Assembly: GCA_018242585.1 (NCBI GenBank)
Contig: JAFEBQ010000010.1
Span: 127,444 to 191,443 of the forward strand
Source of the DNA: Planctomycetota bacterium
GTDB taxonomy: Bacteria > Planctomycetota > Planctomycetia > Pirellulales > PNKZ01
Reading direction: 5' to 3'
DNA: 64,000 nt
Made by a program: the position numbers and the translations under genes. Within the stretch, counting starts at the first letter, position 1. Each line of letters begins with the position of its first letter. Positions 37,250 through 46,407 of this stretch are shown here, in pieces. Under the pieces are notes generated by a model. That model ran no database searches, had not been told where the DNA came from, and saw only the letters and a list, made by a program, of their open reading frames with translations.

Positions 37250-38611
37250 TCAATTCCACCACCAGTGGCTCGGCTCGGGCGTTTTGAGCGTCTGGCGAAT
37301 CGGCGTCAGCTTCTCGGTCGTCTCGACCCGGTTCAGTGAATCGGCGGTGCGAATCTCGACGCCTCCCGAAGCGCTGACGATGAAGCTCGAGCCCTTCTGC
37401 GTGACGCCGGCTTGGGTCGGCACCATGCGCGGCGTCTCCAGGCTCTGGTTCACCAGATGCATCGGGTCGGCCGTGCTGAACAGGCTGAGCCCCGCCTTGG
37501 CGGCCAAATCGTGCTTGACGATCAGCGCGGTCACGACGGCCAGGTCCATGCAGTTCTTCAACTGGCCGAACACCGGCTGCTTTTCGGCCAGCTTGTCGAA
37601 CTTCTCGGTCATCTTGTTGGCCCACTGCTGGGCGGCGGGGCTCGACTGACCCGTTTGCTTCTTGCCGCCGTCGGGGTTGAAGAAGGTTTCCTCGGTCATC
37701 GTCTTCACGCTGCAGCCGCGCAGTTCCCAGGCCAAGCCGTTCGGGTCGGCCAGGATCGCTGGATAGTTCGGCACCAGCCACCAGCGCGGCGTCATGCTTT
37801 GCATGCCGCGACCGCCGCCGCTAAGCAGGTCGATGTAGCTGGGCAACCCGGGCACCACTTGCGATTTGTCTAGGTTCATGCCGATCCGCTTCATGCGATA
37901 GTCGGCCGCGACCAACACCCGGGCAAAGTGGCTGTTGGCCGGGACGCCGCTGACCGAGATGTTCTGCATGCCCAAGGTCTGCTCGACCTGTTCGGTCGAC
38001 AACTGGCCGATCTCGGTGAGCTTGGCGGCGTATTCGCGCAGCGCCTTCAGGCCACTTTCGGTCGGGTCGATCGAGCAACTAATACCGCCGCCGCGCATGC
38101 TCTGCCGCGCGGCTCGCAAGGCCACGGTGAAGTCATCGAGCAACAGCACCGGCTTCTTGGTGGTGCGGCCGACGATGTAGCCCTGCTTGTCGAGCACCCA
38201 GCCTTCGCCGTAGCCGACCAGGACGATGTCCTGTTGCTCGGGGTAAACCAGGATGTACTTGATCGACTGCAGCCCGGCCATAAAACGGATTTCGTCGGCC
38301 AGGGGCTTGCCGCTGGCCAGATGCTCGGCCACGGCTTTGTCGAGCCGCTTGAGCGAGACCTTGCGCAGTTCGTTGGCCTCGTTCACATTGCCAGGAATGT
38401 TCTCCAAGTTGGCCTGAATGGCGTTGCGCATGGCTTCCATGTCGGCCGGCAGCACGTTGACAACGACGCCGTTGGGGTCGATGTGAACGCCACCGACGGC
38501 TTGGGCCACGCCGATAAACGCCAGCGCGATACGCGACCAGTTGCAGACCACCAGGACCGTAAGCGTCAGGCAAAGCCCAGCCCAGGTACGAAACATTGGC
38601 TTACGGAACAT
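37250..38611 (-). CDS. DUF1598 family secreted protein (paralogue 1)
   Basis: About 453 residues with a signal peptide (MFRKPMFRTWAGLCLTLTVL). Matches DUF1598, a family of unknown function. Features shared with the paralogues here: IGVAQAVGGVHIDPNGVV after the signal, ELRKVSLKRLDKAVAEHL, YILVYPEQQDIVLVGYGEGW, GISCSIDPTESGLKALREYA, VAADYRMKRIGM, TPRWWLVPNYPAILADPNGL, AVVTALIVKHDLAAKAGLSL, SASGGVEI and the last four residues WWWN. The invariant Cys in CSIDP is notable. It is the last of three tandem copies in transcription order, preceded by a 195-base gap. Confidence 0.9.
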   Translation of the reverse strand: MFRKPMFRTWAGLCLTLTVLVVCNWSRIALAFIGVAQAVGGVHIDPNGVVVNVLPADMEAMRNAIQANLENIPGNVNEANELRKVSLKRLDKAVAEHLASGKPLADEIRFMAGLQSIKYILVYPEQQDIVLVGYGEGWVLDKQGYIVGRTTKKPVLLLDDFTVALRAARQSMRGGGISCSIDPTESGLKALREYAAKLTEIGQLSTEQVEQTLGMQNISVSGVPANSHFARVLVAADYRMKRIGMNLDKSQVVPGLPSYIDLLSGGGRGMQSMTPRWWLVPNYPAILADPNGLAWELRGCSVKTMTEETFFNPDGGKKQTGQSSPAAQQWANKMTEKFDKLAEKQPVFGQLKNCMDLAVVTALIVKHDLAAKAGLSLFSTADPMHLVNQSLETPRMVPTQAGVTQKGSSFIVSASGGVEIRTADSLNRVETTEKLTPIRQTLKTPEPSHWWWN

Positions 38612-38806
38612 CGAGCTGCCCTGCAAAGAAGGATTAAGGTGATGACGACACACGATGAGTGGTCGCGATTAAAAATCGTTAATGCGACTTTAGCGTACTA
38701 CACGGATGAACCGAACAACGCGACCGCCTTACTAAGCAGTCGCCAAACTTAGGGGCGGATTACCAACACGATCGAACGATCCACGGACAAGTTTCGCGGG
38801 GGCCTG

Positions 38807-40177
38807 CTAGTTCCACCACCAATGCTTGGGCGCCTCGGGCGCCGACGCCTTGACCACGGGGGCCAAGTTCGACGTGTGTTCGACATGATTCAGGAACTGG
38901 GCCGGCCGAATCTCGACGCCGCCCGACGCGCTGATGATGTAGCCGCTGTTCTTGCGGCTGACGCTGACTTGCGAGGGGACTTGCTTCGCCGTTTCGAAGC
39001 TTTCATTCATCAGATGCATCGGGTCATTCAACGCGAACAAGCTGCAACCCGCCTTGGCGGCGAGATCAAACTTGACGATCAACGAAGCGACCACCGCCAG
39101 ATCCATGCAGTTTTTCAACTGCGCGAAGATCGGCTCTTTCTTGGCCAACTCGTCGTAGTGGTCGGTCATCTTATTGGCCCACAGTTGCGCCGTGCTGCTG
39201 GCGGCGCCGGCTTGCTTCTTGGTGCCGTCGGCATTGAAAAACGTGTCGTCGGTCATCGTCTTGACGCTGCAACCACTCAGCTCCCAGGCCAAGCCGTTCG
39301 GATCGGCCAACAAGGCCGGATAGTTGGGCGTCAACCACCAGCGCGGCGTCATGTTCTGCATACCGCGCCCCGAGAGACTCACCATCTCGATGTAACTGGG
39401 AAGAATTCGAGGCAGCGGCGACGGGTCGAGCCTCATGCCGATCCGCTTCATCCGGTAGTCGGCCGCCACCAGCACGCGCGCGAAGTGCGTGCTGGAAGCC
39501 ACCCCCTGCACACTAATGTCCTGCATGCCAAGCGTTTGTTCGATCTGTTGCTCGGAGACCTGGCTGATGTCCGTGAGCCGCGAGGCGTATTCACGCAAGC
39601 TGCGCAAGCCAGCCTCGCGCGGATCGATCGAGCAACTGATGCCGCCCCCTTGCACGCATTGCCGCGCCGCGCGCAACGCCACCGTCAGGTCGTCGAGCAA
39701 CAGCACTGGTTTTCCCGTGGTGCGGCCGACGACAAAACCGTGCTTGTCCACCACCCAACCTTCGCCATGGCCCACGAGCACCAGGTCTTGCTGCTCGGGA
39801 TAGACCAGCACGTACTTGATCGATTGCAGGCCCGCGAGAAACCGCATCTCATCGGGCAGCGGCTTGTTGCTGGCCAAGTGCTCGGCGACGGCTTTCTCTA
39901 ACCGCTTGAGCGAGACCTTGCGCAATTCGTTAGGCGCGTTCAGATCGCCCGGGACCGCTTCCATTTGCTGCGCCATGGCATTGCGCATCAATTCCATGTC
40001 AGACAAGTTGACGTTGCGCAACGTGCCACTGGTATCGATATGCACGCCACCGACGGCTTGGCGCACCGCGCCAATCCCAAACGCCTGGTTTGCCACCGCG
40101 CCAACCAAGATGGTCGCCAGAAAAAACAACGACCAGACTTGCAAGAAACGCTGGATGGGCAGGGTGCGGCGCAGCAT
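38807..40177 (-). CDS. DUF1598 family secreted protein (paralogue 2)
   Basis: About 456 residues from an ATG with GGGAG upstream; signal peptide MLRRTLPIQRFLQVWSLFFL...ANQAFG. It is the closest relative of paralogue 1: AVGGVHIDTSGTLRNVNLSD, ELRKVSLKRLEKAVAEHL, VLVYPEQQDLVLVGHGEGWV, GISCSIDPREAGLRSLREYA, VAADYRMKRIGMRL, TPRWWLTPNYPALLADPNGL, SASGGVEIRPAQFL and C-terminal KHWWWN. Function unknown; presumably exported to the periplasm or outer membrane. Spacing of 150-200 bases on both sides argues for separate promoters. Confidence 0.9.
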   Translation of the reverse strand: MLRRTLPIQRFLQVWSLFFLATILVGAVANQAFGIGAVRQAVGGVHIDTSGTLRNVNLSDMELMRNAMAQQMEAVPGDLNAPNELRKVSLKRLEKAVAEHLASNKPLPDEMRFLAGLQSIKYVLVYPEQQDLVLVGHGEGWVVDKHGFVVGRTTGKPVLLLDDLTVALRAARQCVQGGGISCSIDPREAGLRSLREYASRLTDISQVSEQQIEQTLGMQDISVQGVASSTHFARVLVAADYRMKRIGMRLDPSPLPRILPSYIEMVSLSGRGMQNMTPRWWLTPNYPALLADPNGLAWELSGCSVKTMTDDTFFNADGTKKQAGAASSTAQLWANKMTDHYDELAKKEPIFAQLKNCMDLAVVASLIVKFDLAAKAGCSLFALNDPMHLMNESFETAKQVPSQVSVSRKNSGYIISASGGVEIRPAQFLNHVEHTSNLAPVVKASAPEAPKHWWWN

Positions 40178-40440
40178 ACATTGACTCCCGAGAAAATCCT
40201 GTCGATCCCCGTGTAATTTCCGACCGAGCCAGCAACACTCACTAGCCAAACCAAGACCGAGTCATGGCCGACCTGCCGCCGAGCAACCAATCGTTTCAGT
40301 ATAACTCGACCAGCAGCCTCTTCGACACAGTTTCAGGGGCGAAAATAGTCCGCTCAGCCCCCGGAAACCCAACCGGGAAACCGCCCGATTCCAGGGTTTT
40401 GCCGGTTATCCGGGGCACCGGCCCCCTCCATCCAGCCGGG

Positions 40441-41790
40441 TTAGTTCCACCACCAGGCCGTGTCCGGCTTGGGGGTGGCCGCCTGCCGGGCGGTATCGAC
40501 AGCGGGGTTCCGCTCGACCCGGTCCAGGAACTGCTCGGGCCGGATTTCCACCCCGCCCGAGGCCGAAATAACGTAGTTCGTCCCCTTGCGGGTGATGCTC
40601 GCCTGGGTCGGCACTGTACGAGGCGTGTCGTAGACCTCGGGGGAAAGTTGGCTGGCGTCGGCGAAGACTTGCCAACGATAGTCGGCTTTCTCGGCCAGCC
40701 GGTGACGGATGATCAGGGCCGACGCCAGGGCCAACTCCATCACGTTCCGCAATTCGCCGAAGACAGGCTCCTTGACCGCCAAGTGGCTGTACTTTTCCGT
40801 GAACTTGTTGGCCCATTGCAGCGCTTCGGGACTCGCCGCTTGTGAACCTTGCCGGGCTCCGTTCTGAGCGAACAGGGTTTCTTCGGCCATCGTCGTGACG
40901 CTGCTGCCCCGTATTTCCCAAGCCAGACCGTCGGCGTCGGTAAACAAGGGAAGGTAGTTAGGAACCATCCACCAGCGCGGTGTCTCGAGACCTTGCTGAC
41001 TTCGTCGTACCAACAGGTCGATATAACTTGGCAAACCAAGCACAGGCGACGGCTCCAACTTCATGCCAAACCGCTTCATGCGGTAGTCGGCGGCGACGAT
41101 CGTCCGAGCCAAGTGCGTGCTCGCGTCAATTCCTTCGACCCGAATCGCTTGCGATCCCAGCGTCTTTGCCAAATCGTCCGTGGAAAGTTGGCTGATATTT
41201 GTCAGCTTGGCGGCTATGTCTTGCAGCTTGGCCATTCCTTCGGCCGAAGGATCGATTGAACAAGCGATGGGCCCTTTCTGTTCGCCGGCTAGCGCCCAGC
41301 GGAGCGCTACCAGCAAATCATCAAACCGCATCACGGGCCGGCCGCTGACACGCCCCACCACGTTGCCACGCTTGTCGAGCAGCCACCCTTCGGCGTAACC
41401 CGCCAGAACGATGTCCTTGCGCTCAGGGTAGACGAACACATAGCGAATCGATTGCAGGCCGGCCAGGTAGCGAATCTCGTCCGGCAAGGGCTCACCGTCG
41501 GCCAGCAGTGCCGCCACGGTCTGCTCGAGCTGGCGAAGCGAAATCTTGCGCAGCTCGGCGGTCGGCGCCAGCGCGTCGGGGACCGGCTGCATGGCTTCGA
41601 CCATCGCCTGGCGCAGGTGGTTCGTCTGGTCGACCTGGGCCGCTTTCAGGGTGCCGTCCGTGTCGATCGACACGCCCCCGACACCCTGCTGAAGGAGCGC
41701 GCCGGAGTTCTGCGCCGCCAGCGGCGCGGTACCAGCCAGCCACGCCACGGCGCAAATCAAGCCGCGCTGAAAAGCCAGCCAACTCGCCAT
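40441..41790 (-). CDS. DUF1598 family secreted protein (paralogue 3)
   Basis: About 449 residues from ATG with GGAG 7 bases upstream; signal peptide MASWLAFQRGLICAVAWLAG...LAAQ. Shares the family order with the two copies behind it but is more diverged: GVGGVSIDTDGTLKAAQVDQ, ELRKISLRQLEQTVAALLAD, VFVYPERKDIVLAGYAEGWL, PIACSIDPSAEGMAKLQDIA, VAADYRMKRFGMKLEPSPVL, TPRWWMVPNYLPLFTDADGL, SASGGVEIRPEQFLDRVERN and end TAWWWN. Head of the tandem series. Confidence 0.9.
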   Translation of the reverse strand: MASWLAFQRGLICAVAWLAGTAPLAAQNSGALLQQGVGGVSIDTDGTLKAAQVDQTNHLRQAMVEAMQPVPDALAPTAELRKISLRQLEQTVAALLADGEPLPDEIRYLAGLQSIRYVFVYPERKDIVLAGYAEGWLLDKRGNVVGRVSGRPVMRFDDLLVALRWALAGEQKGPIACSIDPSAEGMAKLQDIAAKLTNISQLSTDDLAKTLGSQAIRVEGIDASTHLARTIVAADYRMKRFGMKLEPSPVLGLPSYIDLLVRRSQQGLETPRWWMVPNYLPLFTDADGLAWEIRGSSVTTMAEETLFAQNGARQGSQAASPEALQWANKFTEKYSHLAVKEPVFGELRNVMELALASALIIRHRLAEKADYRWQVFADASQLSPEVYDTPRTVPTQASITRKGTNYVISASGGVEIRPEQFLDRVERNPAVDTARQAATPKPDTAWWWN

Positions 41791-41902
41791 GAAAAGCTCC
41801 TTCGCCCCTGGCCCGTCCGATGAATTCGGACGTTGTACAGCGCGCATCGTATCGCCAGTGGGCAACGCGCGACAAGAGCTATCGGGCCACGGCGAATGAC
41901 CG

Positions 41903-42736
41903 CTACTTGCTGGCAGTCGCCAGCGGCTTGCGGCGTGCCGACAGCGGGGCCGTGAGCGTCTCGGCCCGTTCGATCGTCAACTCGGTGGCGTAGACATCAG
42001 TTTCGTCGGGAGCATTGTCCGGATGATAGACGCGGCCTTTGACCGATAGCTTGTCGCCGGGATTGGCGTAGGCCAGTTCGCTGGTGAACAGCTCGATCGC
42101 CGCGTCGCTGGCCAGCGCGATCGTCACGGCGCGAATCTTCCCCTCGGCGATCGTCAACTTTAATTCGTTGCCGTGTACCTGGCCCAACCGGCCAACCACC
42201 GGAACCTGCTTATTGGCCTCGACGGCGCCGACACGCTTGGCCTCGTCGGCGGCGACGATCTCCAACTCGCGCACTGGCTCGACCGCGCGCCCCCGCTCGT
42301 CGATCGTGGCGGTGAAACGGAGGTACTGCCCAGGCTTCAGCGCGGCTCGCTCGGCTTTGCCGGTGATCGTGATCCGCGTGGCGGCCGGGTGAGTAAAGAC
42401 CAGCGTCGGCTTGGTTGACGGGAACTTCGGCGCGATCGTTAGCGCCGCCTCGGCCACCTGCTCGACTTTCCCCTCATACTCGGCCTCGGGGAGCTTGTCG
42501 ACAACGACTAGATCCTCGGGCTTGTACTTGTAATGATTCGTCCGGCACCAGCCCATGGCATAGTACAACTGGTCGCGCGGCGTGATCTTCAAAGGCTTGT
42601 AGAACGGTGGCCAGCCGGTCGCCAACCCCTTGTTCAGCCCGTCGGCGTATGGGTCGTTCGGGGCCTGGGCGCCGGCGCAGGGCGTCAAAGCCAGGACCAC
42701 GGCGATCGAAAGCAGCCAAGCGCGTCGCATTGCCAT
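41903..42736 (-). CDS. Secreted protein of unknown function
   Basis: About 277 residues with a signal peptide (MAMRRAWLLSIAVVLALTPC then AGAQ). The mature part begins PNDPYADGLNKGLATGWPPF and has a small four-helix-like stretch, then three beta-rich repeats with THPAATRITITGKAERAALK, PGQYLRFTATIDERGRAVEP and VPVVGRLGQVHGNELKLTIA, which look like OB-fold modules, ending KLSVKGRVYHPDNAPDETDV. I recognise no named family. A promoter with a good -10 lies just upstream, and the divergent neighbour is a sigma54 activator. Confidence 0.75.
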   Translation of the reverse strand: MAMRRAWLLSIAVVLALTPCAGAQAPNDPYADGLNKGLATGWPPFYKPLKITPRDQLYYAMGWCRTNHYKYKPEDLVVVDKLPEAEYEGKVEQVAEAALTIAPKFPSTKPTLVFTHPAATRITITGKAERAALKPGQYLRFTATIDERGRAVEPVRELEIVAADEAKRVGAVEANKQVPVVGRLGQVHGNELKLTIAEGKIRAVTIALASDAAIELFTSELAYANPGDKLSVKGRVYHPDNAPDETDVYATELTIERAETLTAPLSARRKPLATASK

Positions 42737-42790
42737 GTTCTCGCTAGAGGCTGTGTTCTTGCCGGAAAAGTCACGCCTGGGCCTGCGCGC

Positions 42791-42819
42791 ACTATAATTC
42801 CGCCCCCGGATCGAAGCAA
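42791..42819 (-). promoter_or_regulatory. Candidate promoter for the secreted-protein gene
   Basis: On the minus strand: -35 TTGCTT, 17-base spacer, -10 TATAGT, with a predicted start about 48 bases before the ATG. The overlapping plus-strand TATAAT at 42793-42798 has no matching -35 for the divergent gene. Confidence 0.5.
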
Positions 42820-42949
42820 CGACCGGGCCACGGGGACGTCCATCTTGGGCCCAGGTTTTCGCCTGTCCCCCCGGCCGATCGCCCCCCGGCAGCGCTTGCT
42901 TCGACGGCCTGTGGCTCGATAAGGTGGTGAGGAGAGGAACTTTATCGCC

Positions 42950-44974
42950 ATGCTCGCCTACTTGGTCATCCGCGAAGGCTCGAAATGGAGCGACGTGTTC
43001 CGGCTGTCGGCCGGCGCGAAGGTGACCATTGGGCGCGCCTCGACCAACACCATTGTCCTCAAGGACGAGCGCTGCAGCCGATTCCATGCCGAGGTGTTCC
43101 CGGTTGACGACCAATGGCACGTCCGCGACCTGGACAGCCGCAACGGCACCCGCGTCGGCCAGGAAGACATTCACGGCGAGCGGCCGCTCAATACGGGCGA
43201 TGTGATTCGCATTGGCGATTCGCAAATCAAATTCGTCAACGAACTGCATCAGGCCTTCCCCGACGCCACGGTGGCCGGCAAGCTCGCGGAAGATGCCGCG
43301 CCCGAGCCGGCCGTGGGTTCGGCGGTGTTTGCCGACGCCGAGCTGTCCGAGCCGACAACGATCACGCATCGTCGCCAGCGGACCAAGTATTTTCAGCCCG
43401 AGGAGAACGGGTTGCCCGAGCCGTCGGCGGGACAGGCGGCGGCCAGACTTTGTCGGATCGCCTTTGAACTGGCCAAGGCGGCCGATCCATTAGCGCTGGC
43501 CAAGGTGGCCCTCGACGGCTTGTTCGAAGGCACGCGCGTCGATGCCGGGGCGGTATTCTTGCTCAACGACCCGACCGCGCCGCCGCCGCGCGAGCCCGGA
43601 CAAGTGGCCGACAGCCTGACGGTTGTCGCGTCACGCACGTCGACGCAGTTGCCATACCATCGCGTCTCGCCATTCGTGGCGGTCACGGTGTTGTCGCAAG
43701 GAGAAGCGGTGCTGGCGCGGAACGTGCTGGGCGACAGCATGGTCAACAGCCGCGACAGCAAAGGGGAAATCCACGCCAGCAGCGTGCTGTGCGCGCCAAT
43801 TCGCCGCGGCAAGCGGACGTTCGGCCTGATCCACCTGTACACCACCGGCCAGGGCAAGCCGCCGGACCCCGAAGACCTGGAGTTCACGCTGGCCGTGGCC
43901 GACACCGTGGCCGTAGCGTTGCACAATCTGCGCCGGCGACAAGAGCTGGCCGAGAATCTGAACCAGATTCGGGACGAAAACCAGCAACTGCGCGAACGGC
44001 TGGGAGTGCAAAGCGAAATCATCGGCAGCAGCAGCACCATGGCCCGCATCTCGCGCGAGATCGCCCGGGCCGCGCCCACCAACGCCACGGTGCTGGTGCG
44101 CGGCGAAAGTGGCGTGGGCAAGGAACTAGTTGCCCGGGCGCTTCACTTTTCCAGCCCGCGACGCCGTGGACCGTTCGTCTGTTTGAATTGCGCCGCCCTG
44201 GCCGAAAGCTTGCTCGAGAGCGAACTGTTTGGCCACGAGCGCGGGGCGTTCACCGGCGCCCAGCAGCGTAAGATCGGCAAGTTCGAGGCTTCGCACCAGG
44301 GAACCCTGATGCTCGACGAAATCGGCGAGATGAGCCCGTCGATCCAGGCCAAGTTTCTCCGTGTGCTCGAGGGGCATTCCTTCGAGCGCGTCGGCGGCAG
44401 CGAGCCAGTGAAGGTCGACGTGCGAGTGATCGCCGCCACGAATCGCGATCTGGAGCAGGATGTCGCCGAGGGACGCTTTCGTCGCGACCTCTACTTCCGT
44501 CTGCACGTGCTCGAGATCATCGTCCCGCCGCTGCGCGAGCGTCCGGAGGACGTCGTCGAACTGGCCTATTACTTCTTCGATCGCTATTGCCGCGAGACAG
44601 GTCGCAAGCTGTCGGGCTATACGCCCCGCGCGCTGGAACAACTGCGGCAGTATCGCTGGCCCGGCAACGTCCGCGAATTGAAAAACGTGGTCGAGCGGGC
44701 CGTGGTCTTGGCCCAGGACGAGATGATCGACATCGGCGACCTGATGCTCTCGAAGCTCGGCAACGCCGCGGCCGTCGAATCGTTTCGCGCGTCGCACGAG
44801 TTCATCCCCTGTTCGCTCGACGACCTGGAACGTCAGCACATTCTGGCCACGCTCAAGGCCACGCGCGGCAACAAAAGCCAGGCGGCTCAGATGTTGGGCA
44901 TCGAGCGATCGACGCTTGATCGCAAGATTCGCCGCTATAACCTGGCCGAATTCACGCCGGGGCGCGCGAGCTAA
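42950..44974 (+). CDS. Sigma54-dependent activator with FHA and GAF domains
   Basis: 674 residues behind a GAGGAGAGGAA ribosome site. FHA domain at about 1-100 ([39 protein letters not shown]) binds phosphothreonine; GAF domain at about 165-330; a short coiled linker; AAA+ sigma54-activator domain at about 355-590 with Walker A GESGVGKE near 385, sigma54-contacting GAFTGA at 432-437, Walker [10 protein letters not shown], arginine finger region FRRDLYFRL; Fis-type helix-turn-helix at about 638-665 ([20 protein letters not shown]). It turns on RpoN promoters in response to a phosphorylated partner or GAF ligand. Target genes are not evident here; a Ser/Thr kinase signal is the likely input, and a PP2C phosphatase lies 1.4 kb downstream. 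Confidence 0.95.
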   Translation: MLAYLVIREGSKWSDVFRLSAGAKVTIGRASTNTIVLKDERCSRFHAEVFPVDDQWHVRDLDSRNGTRVGQEDIHGERPLNTGDVIRIGDSQIKFVNELHQAFPDATVAGKLAEDAAPEPAVGSAVFADAELSEPTTITHRRQRTKYFQPEENGLPEPSAGQAAARLCRIAFELAKAADPLALAKVALDGLFEGTRVDAGAVFLLNDPTAPPPREPGQVADSLTVVASRTSTQLPYHRVSPFVAVTVLSQGEAVLARNVLGDSMVNSRDSKGEIHASSVLCAPIRRGKRTFGLIHLYTTGQGKPPDPEDLEFTLAVADTVAVALHNLRRRQELAENLNQIRDENQQLRERLGVQSEIIGSSSTMARISREIARAAPTNATVLVRGESGVGKELVARALHFSSPRRRGPFVCLNCAALAESLLESELFGHERGAFTGAQQRKIGKFEASHQGTLMLDEIGEMSPSIQAKFLRVLEGHSFERVGGSEPVKVDVRVIAATNRDLEQDVAEGRFRRDLYFRLHVLEIIVPPLRERPEDVVELAYYFFDRYCRETGRKLSGYTPRALEQLRQYRWPGNVRELKNVVERAVVLAQDEMIDIGDLMLSKLGNAAAVESFRASHEFIPCSLDDLERQHILATLKATRGNKSQAAQMLGIERSTLDRKIRRYNLAEFTPGRAS

Positions 44975-45007
44975 AGCAATTCTCTGAAGCATGTATCGTT
45001 TGCTCAC

Positions 45008-45057
45008 CCAAGCCGGCGGCTTTGCCGCCGATCTCGGTGGCAAAGCCACCGGCTTGG
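45008..45057. terminator. Long imperfect hairpin between convergent genes
   Basis: A 22-bp stem (left CCAAGCCGGCGGCTTTGCCG then CC) with one mismatch, one wobble and a 6-base loop lies between the activator gene and the glycosyltransferase gene. The GGCTTTGCC words resemble a dispersed element; it could act as a bidirectional terminator but has no T run. Confidence 0.55.
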
Positions 45058-45098
45058 TAGACGCATACGCTAAATTTAGTCGAGAAGCGCAGCTCAGC

Positions 45099-46124
45099 TC
45101 AGGCCGTTTGACGGCGCTGCTCGACAGCGGCAAAGCCAAGTCGTTCGGCGGTCACGTACAATGGCCGCCCTCGAGACTGGCGATAGACACGGCTGACATA
45201 TTCCCCCACCGCGCCGATGGCCAGCAGTTGCATGCCGCCAATGATCGCCAGCGCCGCCAGAACAATGCTCCAATCGGCGATCGACTCGTGGCCAACAAAC
45301 CTCAGGCCGCACAAGCAAACGGCGCCGACCAGGCCAGCGACAACCAAAGCCGCGCCGGCCCACAGCGACATTCGCAGCGGCCAGTTCGAGAATGACAGGA
45401 TGCCATCGACCGCCAGCCGCATCATTCGAGCTAGCGGATACTTGCTCTGCCCGGCGGCCCGCGCTTCGCGGTGATACAGAACCTGCGTCTGGCGAAAGCC
45501 GACCCAACTGACCATGCCGCGCAAGAACCGGTCGGCCTCGGGCATCTGCTTCAGCGCGTCGACCACACCCCGGTCCAGCAAGCGGAAATCCCCCACGTCG
45601 GCCGGAATGGGCGTTTCGGAAATCCAGTTCATCACGCGATAGAACCATCGCGCGGTCAACAGCTTGAGCGGCGTCTCGCCGGCCCGATCGAGGCGGCGAC
45701 CATAGGCCACGTCGAAACCATCGCGCCACCGCGCGAGCATCTCGGCGATCACCTCGGGCGGGTCTTGCAAGTCAGCGTCGATCAACACCACGACCGCGCC
45801 CGTGGCATGGTCCAGCCCCGCGGTCACGGCCACCTGATGGCCGAAGTTGCGTGACAAGCGGACCACGCGCACGCGAGCGTCGGTCGCCAGCAACTCGCGC
45901 AACACATCGGCGGTCCCGTCGCGGCTGCCGTCGTCAACGTAAATGAGTTCGAGGTCGACGTTCTCTCCCGCTAGCGCGTGGGTCAACCGCGCGTGCGTCC
46001 GTTCGAGGACGTCCTCCTCATTGAAGCAGGGAACGACCACCGACAGGGAAACTCGGGCGTGGCGTCGCCAGGCGTGACGATGCGCCAGGGGCAACGAAGT
46101 TGTGGACAAATCGAGCTGAGACAT
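45099..46124 (-). CDS. GT2 family glycosyltransferase (DPM1/GtrB-like)
   Basis: About 341 residues; the chosen ATG (MSQLDLS) has no strong ribosome site. The GT2 catalytic domain at about 25-250 contains LSVVVPCFNEEDVLERTHAR, LELIYVDDGSRDGTADVLRE, the metal-binding DADLQDPPEV and FDVAYGRRLDRAGETPLKLL, then FRLLDRGVVDALKQMPE and DRFLRGMVSWVGFRQ. Two C-terminal membrane helices (MSLWAGAALVVAGLVGAVCL and SIVLAALAIIGGMQLLAIGA) fit GtrB/ArnC-type transferases that load sugars onto a polyprenyl-phosphate carrier in the inner membrane. It fits the polysaccharide theme with the ligase and flippase. Confidence 0.9.
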   Translation of the reverse strand: MSQLDLSTTSLPLAHRHAWRRHARVSLSVVVPCFNEEDVLERTHARLTHALAGENVDLELIYVDDGSRDGTADVLRELLATDARVRVVRLSRNFGHQVAVTAGLDHATGAVVVLIDADLQDPPEVIAEMLARWRDGFDVAYGRRLDRAGETPLKLLTARWFYRVMNWISETPIPADVGDFRLLDRGVVDALKQMPEADRFLRGMVSWVGFRQTQVLYHREARAAGQSKYPLARMMRLAVDGILSFSNWPLRMSLWAGAALVVAGLVGAVCLCGLRFVGHESIADWSIVLAALAIIGGMQLLAIGAVGEYVSRVYRQSRGRPLYVTAERLGFAAVEQRRQTA

Positions 46125-46317
46125 CCAAGCCGCCACATTCCGAGTCCGCGATCCAGGAGTGGCCGTCCACAAGCGCCATTGCCGCGGGCAAAGCGAAGGC
46201 GCTCATGGAAATGATCGACCAACGCCACGCAACGCTATGAGCGAATCAAGAACTGGAAAAGCTTGGGCAATCGTTAGGGTTTGCCAGGCGTCGCAAGCAC
46301 ACCGCGACTCGGGTTAA

Positions 46318-46340
46318 AACCGCGAAAAATTGTCGCGGTT
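46318..46340 (-). terminator. Hairpin after the PP2C gene
   Basis: An 8-bp stem AACCGCGA / TCGCGGTT with an A-rich 7-base loop lies about 70 bases after the PP2C stop on the minus strand, preceding the glycosyltransferase gene. Confidence 0.5.
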
Positions 46341-46407
46341 GCGTGGAGCAAACAAATGCGGCGCGCGAGTCAAAGCCGCCGAAGTCGACAGGCGGAGGCC
46401 CGACCGA

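Noticed and set aside
42793..42798. TATAAT as promoter of the sigma54 activator
   Set aside because: No acceptable -35 at 16-18 bases; the overlapping minus-strand promoter fits better.
45008..45057. Clear rho-independent terminator
   Set aside because: Stem is long but no T run follows on either strand, so I list it only as a probable hairpin of lower confidence.
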